Shown here: positions 59,065 through 64,000 of the stretch, piece by piece
Layout: each line of letters opens with the position of its first letter
How positions within the stretch are numbered: the stretch's first letter is position 1
Source: Druceiella hillmani
Taxonomy: Eukaryota; Arthropoda; Insecta; Lepidoptera; Hepialidae
NCBI GenBank assembly: GCA_039881145.1
Contig: JAYKKI010000006.1
Span: 16,692,001-16,756,000 of the forward strand
Direction: 5' to 3'
Length of the DNA stretch: 64,000 nucleotides
Notes under the pieces: model-generated
What the model was told of the DNA's origin: nothing
What the model saw: the letters and a program-made list of their open reading frames with translations, nothing else
Database searches by the model: none
Position numbers and translations under genes: made by a program

Positions 59065-59314
59065 TGTATATATTGTAACCGTACATACATGGTAAACGTG
59101 CATATATTCTACCTTAGCATACATTGTAGATATATTGAACCTATTCTTTATCTGAAATATTACGGAGCGGCTGTTGACGTACAAACCAAATATCAACAGT
59201 GACAATTCACAATCCACTTTCACAAAGTCTTTTAACATAATTAAATTATTCATATATCGCAAGCTATCACTAAGCAATTTACAGCAAAAAAATAAAATAC
59301 GCAATCTTTAATAC

Positions 59315-59409
59315 CATGGTCTTGTTCTCGTGTGCGAGTCTTGCCGCATAACGGGCTATTAGTCGATGCTCGTCATCATTCGAACCACGGCTCATGTGCT
59401 CAGCTATGC
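59315..59409 (-). CDS. Dyb: Dystrobrevin exon, ARYAARLA block
   Basis: A 95-nt exon, donor GTATTA, acceptor TGTTTACTTGACAG. It reads IAEHMSRGSNDDEHRLIARY then AARLAHENKTM. DDEHRLIARYAARLA is nearly identical to vertebrate LDEEHRLIARYAARLAAES and is a family hallmark. Phase in 1, phase out 0. A second AG seven bases into the exon would also keep the frame and drop two residues. Confidence 0.94.
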
Positions 59410-59913
59410 CTGTCAAGTAAACATTAACTCATATCGATATAATCGGTATTTACATGAAGTATTTCATTTTTTTTAACATATTTAAAATGAGCACAGGATG
59501 CAAAAAAAACTTTATTATATAAATTTTAAATCAAAACACATACAAGATTTACAATTATCAATAAACCTGCAATACACCTCAGTGAATTACGTGTAAAAAT
59601 AGTGTGACAAGGTTTTAAAAAATATCAAAACATAAAAAATAACAAAAACCATTTAAAGAATTCTCCACCAAAAAATTCGAAATGTTTTGTATGACATTAA
59701 CGTTACGTTATATGGACAAGTCATTAGCGTTCCAAAAGTGATCCTAAAAAGCAAGAAGTGGTTTGTCCCATCTTCCTTACTACCCTTTTTTACACATGTG
59801 ATTTTGTCACCATCTCTTTCACCATAGTTTGCACATGATGCTAATTGCGTGATATTTTTTTCATTTTATACTGGTATAATTATTCTATCCATAACTATTC
59901 TATCGAAACTCAC
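59410..59913 (-). other. Dystrobrevin intron
   Basis: A 0.5-kb AT-rich intron, the shortest in the gene here. No repeat. Confidence 0.7.
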
Positions 59914-60035
59914 TTCTGTGGGTGCCTCTAGAACCCCGCGAGTCAAGAGATCCTGTATTGACGAGGCCAGCAGGGTAGCCACTCATACTGTAGTTGTCCG
60001 GGAAGCCATTGTGCATGGGTACAGGAGATGGAGGA
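59914..60035 (-). CDS. Dyb: Dystrobrevin exon, first one in the window
   Basis: A 122-nt exon, donor GTGAGT, acceptor AATATTCATTTCAG. It reads PPSPVPMHNGFPDNYSMSGY then PAGLVNTGSLDSRGSRGTHR. The last base A joins GC of the next exon (Ser). One base at the start completes a codon from an exon beyond the window. It is the Pro/Gly-rich linker after the ZZ zinc finger. Confidence 0.87.
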
Positions 60036-61790
60036 CTGAAATGAATATTACATTTAACAAACACTTGTAATTCTGCTCATTCCTTGCAGTGTACAATTAC
60101 ATTATGTTACATATTTCTAGATCTTCAAACTTCCCCTCGGTATCCCATCCCGGTGTTTAGGAGAATATTTTAGTGTCTGATAAATAGTGATGATAGTACA
60201 ATTAGTAATATTTGAAAATAAATCAAATATTAAATTAAAAGCATTTATTAAAAATAAAACGAATACTGTCACCTAGTGAATATTTACAAAACTACATTTG
60301 AATGTAGGGAAATCGCAAGTTATTAACAATTTTTAACATATTAATTATTTTGCTTATAAAATACAGAAATGTTGCTGTTAATTAATTAGGCAATATTAGG
60401 AAAATTAGTACTAACAGAAGTGTAAAGTAATTTCGTCTTAAATTAGTCGTTAATAACCTTCGTAACTTGATCTAAATCTGTCCAATGGATATGTTATGTA
60501 ATATTTGTGTTAAACTATTTACAAACAATAATATTATTTTTTACCACATAACCATATTATCTCATAGTTAAACAGATGAAACATTATTGAAAGTATAAAC
60601 TTACAAGGTCTACAAGATCTGGAATTACCACAACAGTTTACGGACAATTTTTTACATTAGGTGTATTTTCTTCATTATTTTAACTTTGGTAGGTCTCAGA
60701 GATGATGGGGCTTGAGCATTTTTTCTGTAAACATTTCCTATAATTTTTAGAAATATCTTATATAAAATACTGAAAAAATACTACTTGTATTCCTTGTATA
60801 TCAACTGTGGAATAAAACATTTTCTTCACAGACCCCATGAAATAGGGCAACACAGAAAAATAAATTTTTTTGTTACAATCTCTCTAAGGCGTTAAATAGT
60901 GCCCCCCTCTAACTGTTAACTATACATTATACTGTAAAAAAAATAAAAAAACGACAATATCAAAAGTATGTCGAGGATTCCGTAAATAGGCCGAATGAAA
61001 ATTAATTGAGTACCAGTTAGTTGTATGTTTGTTTCAATTATTTTGAAAATAAATTGAAAAATGGATGAAGTTATGTTTTTGGATGTAACACTTTTGGCTA
61101 TAAAATTCCAGGAATAACTTATTGTCATTTAATAAAAAAGTAAGAAAAGGTGATATGAAAAAGTTTTATGAACAAAGTGGAAGTTAATAAAGTAGATAAA
61201 ATATAATGTTTCTGACATTTGTATTAATTGAATCGTACAAGCTCAAGCAAACTCAATACCGATCAATGTGTACGTACCACAAAGCACCACAAAGGCGAAG
61301 GAGTGAGGGAGCGAGTGAGAAATCACATAACCATGAAATACATAAGCAAGTATTACTGCATTACAAATGTGTTTGTTTCTTTGTACCCCGATAACTATGT
61401 GACTAAGCAAAAAATCACTACTTTTTACATGTATAGGTAACGATTTGTTGCTTACTCAATAACTATAGAACTTATGCCCAAAAACAGTATTATATCTATT
61501 CATACTTTTGTATTACTAGGGATAGAAATTCTAACAGATGTTACAGTTTTGCAAACCAATAAATTGTATTAGAATCTTACGAATGAGTATATTCTTTTAC
61601 AAAATCGTCTCATAGAATGTTTTTTTGTAGAAAAGACTGAGTTCTTCATCAATACAATAATTTACTATCTCCGCATGCTATCTACTGGTGGGAAATCACT
61701 CACAGGCTATCCAATATTGTATAGAAGTGACAGATGTTGCTTTCCAATAACTTTTTGACAGTTATCTTTGATTGTTTAGGTTATTTTTTT
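60036..61790 (-). other. AT-rich stretch, probable dystrobrevin intron
   Basis: No upstream dystrobrevin exon (ZZ or EF-hand region) is found here. No repeat is recognised. Confidence 0.5.
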
Positions 61791-61794
61791 TAAG

Positions 61795-62115
61795 CAAATT
61801 TTCCATCTCTTATTTTCGAGCAATTTACACCTATCAACAGTCTATTTTATGTAAAATTACCCAATTTTCTTTTCTATCTCTTATTTTCGAGCAATTTACA
61901 CCTATCAACATACTATTTTATGTAAAATTACCCCATTTTCTTTTCTATCTCTTATTTTCGAGCAATTCTTAATTTCTATCTCTTATTTTCGAACAATTTA
62001 GACTTATCAACATTCTATTTTATGTAAAATGACTCAATTTTTTTTTCTATCTCTTATTTTCGAGCAATTTACACCTATCAACATTTTATTTTATGTAAAA
62101 TTACCTAATTTTTTA
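61795..62115. repeat. Tandem repeat of about 70 bp, 4-5 copies
   Basis: The unit TTTCTATCTCTTATTTTCGA, GCAATTTACACCTATCAACA and TTTTATGTAAAATTACCCAA recurs near 61803, 61875, 61947 (shortened to about 30 bp), 61977 and 62047. Confidence 0.9.
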
Positions 62116-62325
62116 TTGTCTAGTTACAGTGGTTTACAAATTTTGCAATCGTTATCATGCTGGGATGATGATTTCAATAAAAAAAAGCAATGGCATACCA
62201 AACACCACACCAAAACACCAAGTAAATTATATGGATGAGCTCAATGAGCAAAATTTTAAAACTAAGTCTCGGATTAATAAATGTTGTGTTTAATTAATTT
62301 AATAATAATTATACATATATAAATA

Positions 62326-62329
<4 letters not shown>

Positions 62330-62373
<44 letters not shown>
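62330..62373. repeat. (TA)n microsatellite
   Basis: About twenty TA dinucleotides, preceded by diverged AT-rich repeats. Confidence 0.9.
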
Positions 62374-62375
<2 letters not shown>

Positions 62376-63200
62376 CTGTATATATCATAATAATAATTAT
62401 CCATTTATTATTACAATTGATTACTTCTTTCAATTATAAACGTTACATTAATAATGGCTTTTATCCAATTTAGCACCGGACAGAAAGGAAAACTTTGACT
62501 GCTTTTACTTAAGTTATATTATTCTTGATTTTGAAATATAAACTATAGATCTGCTACTTAAAAATTCACGAAACATTTCAATTATATTTAATTTTATATA
62601 TTTAAAATATTTCTGTTCATTCGTTATTTACTTATTTGGTGCGTATATATTTTTAATGGTGAATTTTCAACATATATTAACGGAAGAAGTCACTTGTACG
62701 GGAGGACACTGATAAAAAGCTATCTACGACTGTCGATAAACAGTTAAAACTTCAAGACACTTGTGAAAAGCAAACTAAGGACAGAAAAAAGTTATCAACT
62801 ATCTTAAATAACTATCTACGTCGATGAATAGTTAGAATATCGATTGTGGACGTAAGAAAACAAATTTCTATTAGATTCAGATCACAATGAAGTACCAAAT
62901 TATCATACAAAAAGAGGCAACGTATTTGATATTATCTTTATCTAAGATGCATGTCTTTATTTTTTCCATATTACTTATAAAATTATAAACATTAACATGT
63001 CAGAATCATATATTTTAATATACAAAACAAATGGTCATCATGTGAAAGTTCTTGCAATAAATATTTAAACAACTAATTAAAAATATTTAAAGTACAATAT
63101 CCACTGTCTACGAAAAAGAGACTACAATCAGAAAATTTATGACCGTTTAGAGTGGAAGAAATGTTGTTTCCCAGAAAACAATTTTACAGCTAAATTGCAG
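62374..63200. other. AT-rich stretch, nothing recognised
   Basis: No exon or repeat with recognisable identity. Confidence 0.4.
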
Positions 63201-63995
63201 GCAGGCGAATTGTTGCAGCTAATTGTTCGAGGATCCTCAATAGTGCCCCATATCTTTCATCCATCCACCCAACAAAGTTAGACTGTCCTAATCAATGAGC
63301 CATTTAGCGCCTTTATTGTTTCGAGAACGCACTTAGTGAATTAAAATTTTTGCGAAAGCAATTCCAATTCACAATGACTAAAGATAGCACATTATAAGAA
63401 ATTGCGTGACTACTAATAAGTTGATACGTGCTTTCTATAAAAACTTTACAGGCATCATCATGCTCGTTTGAACACAATGTGATTCACATCCAGTGCCTCG
63501 AAATCAAAGGAACATGCCATGCTGTCTTTCATTGCCAATCTATACAAACTAAATGCTGCTAAAGCACCATGCCTTGGTGCTTTCTGCACCAGTTTGTAAT
63601 TGTGAAAGTAAAGAAATCAGAAATTGTAAAGTATAATAAGCCCTTTTGAACTAGGTCGTATTCAACCATTCAAATACATCGGGGAAGAACAATCATGTCT
63701 CGTCCCAAGATTCGGAGGAGATCCATTAAATTGCCAATGAAAACAAACAATATCTAAAATGTGTCTCTTTCTATCATGAAGGATATCGTCTACTAAGAAC
63801 TCGAAGCTTGACAGGACAGTGACTATTCCCGACATTACGCAAATGTCCCTGAATAGTGTCACATTACTACCATCCAACACTTCCACCCAAAAGGGTTAAG
63901 ATCTGTTCCTTCAGGACCTCCATTTTCCCAAGGTTGGTCCACCCTCAAACAAGCCACGGTGAAGTAGAATGTGTTCCATGCCCTGTGTATCACAA
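63200..63995 (-). other. Unrecognised coding-like relic
   Basis: Base composition rises towards the mean here and the minus strand gives protein-like pieces in shifting frames: HRGLFEGGPTLGKWRS near 63925, VEVLDGSNVTLFRDICVMSG, FEFLVDDILHDRKRHILDI and FHWQFNGSPPNLGTRH near 63700, then YKLVQKAPRHGALAAFSLYR near 63570. The block FHWQFNGSPPNLG could be a corrupt FxQDGAPPH motif of insect mariner-like transposases, preceded by a plausible FLxDxLxxxxR stretch. The evidence is thin. It could also be another dead element. Confidence 0.3.
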
Positions 63996-64000
63996 CAGTA

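Larger units (their letters stand above)
54057..59314 (-). other. Dystrobrevin intron with three minisatellites
   Basis: A 5.3-kb intron. Apart from the tandem repeats at 54645, 57418 and 58562 listed separately, it is AT-rich with no recognisable transposon or exon. Confidence 0.6.

Overview
The window is AT-rich genomic DNA from an animal, almost certainly an insect: introns of several kb, a recognisable dystrobrevin gene, and relics of mariner, Tc1, Tigger, piggyBac, PIF/Harbinger, hAT and non-LTR elements. The order is not certain. There is no sign of bacterial gene organisation, CRISPR or operons.

One host gene is clear. The minus strand from about 60.0 kb down to 19.8 kb carries twelve exons of dystrobrevin (insect Dyb), the dystrophin-associated scaffold protein. 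All exons have GT..AG borders, and the reading phase carries through all eleven junctions to give 1,231 nt of coding sequence ending in a stop codon at 19838-19840. These exons encode the central linker, both coiled-coil segments, a conserved helical motif shared with vertebrate dystrobrevins (DLLFAADSVTNAMSTLVREL), an acidic stretch and a Pro-rich tail. The EF-hand and ZZ exons must lie beyond 64 kb. The introns hold nearly everything else.

Region by region. 0.8-2.2 kb: 5'-truncated non-LTR retrotransposon with RNase H and a 13-bp target-site duplication. 3.4-3.6 kb: possible terminal exon of an unknown plus-strand gene. 4.4-5.7 kb: decayed PIF/Harbinger transposase. 6.1-6.4 kb: 3' end of an RTE/SINE-type repeat. 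7.3-8.0 and 14.1-14.7 kb: piggyBac-like non-autonomous elements flanked by TTAA, each with an intact acidic ORF of about 63 codons. Related copies lie at 38.9-39.4 kb (rearranged) and 43.2-43.8 kb. 11.3-12.2 kb: decayed hAT-like transposase. 13.1-13.4 kb: jockey-type reverse transcriptase fragment. 14.7-19.8 kb: no gene recognised; contains the dystrobrevin 3' flank. 22.3-23.4 kb: mariner relic. 28.1-28.4 kb: near-perfect 373-bp hairpin bounded by TA. 29.9-31.2 kb and 35.9-37.2 kb: two related 1.3-kb mariners in opposite orientation on either side of one dystrobrevin exon. 31.3-33.6 kb: another mariner with a Tc1 nested in it. 41.9-42.4 kb: second Harbinger relic. 46.0-48.7 kb: 133-bp satellite of about 20 copies. 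49.0-50.8 kb: nearly intact Tigger/pogo transposase. 52.3-53.7 kb: full-length but dead Tc1-like element. 54.6-59.1 kb: three minisatellites (41, 28 and 33 bp) in one intron. 61.8-62.1 kb: tandem repeat of about 70 bp. 63.2-64 kb: unrecognised coding-like relic.

No transposon here has an undamaged full-length transposase. The items most worth checking are the intronic hairpin, the inverted mariner pair around a dystrobrevin exon, the piggyBac family with a conserved short ORF, the satellite with an eight-monomer higher-order period, and a possible alternative last exon of dystrobrevin at 21155-21376.
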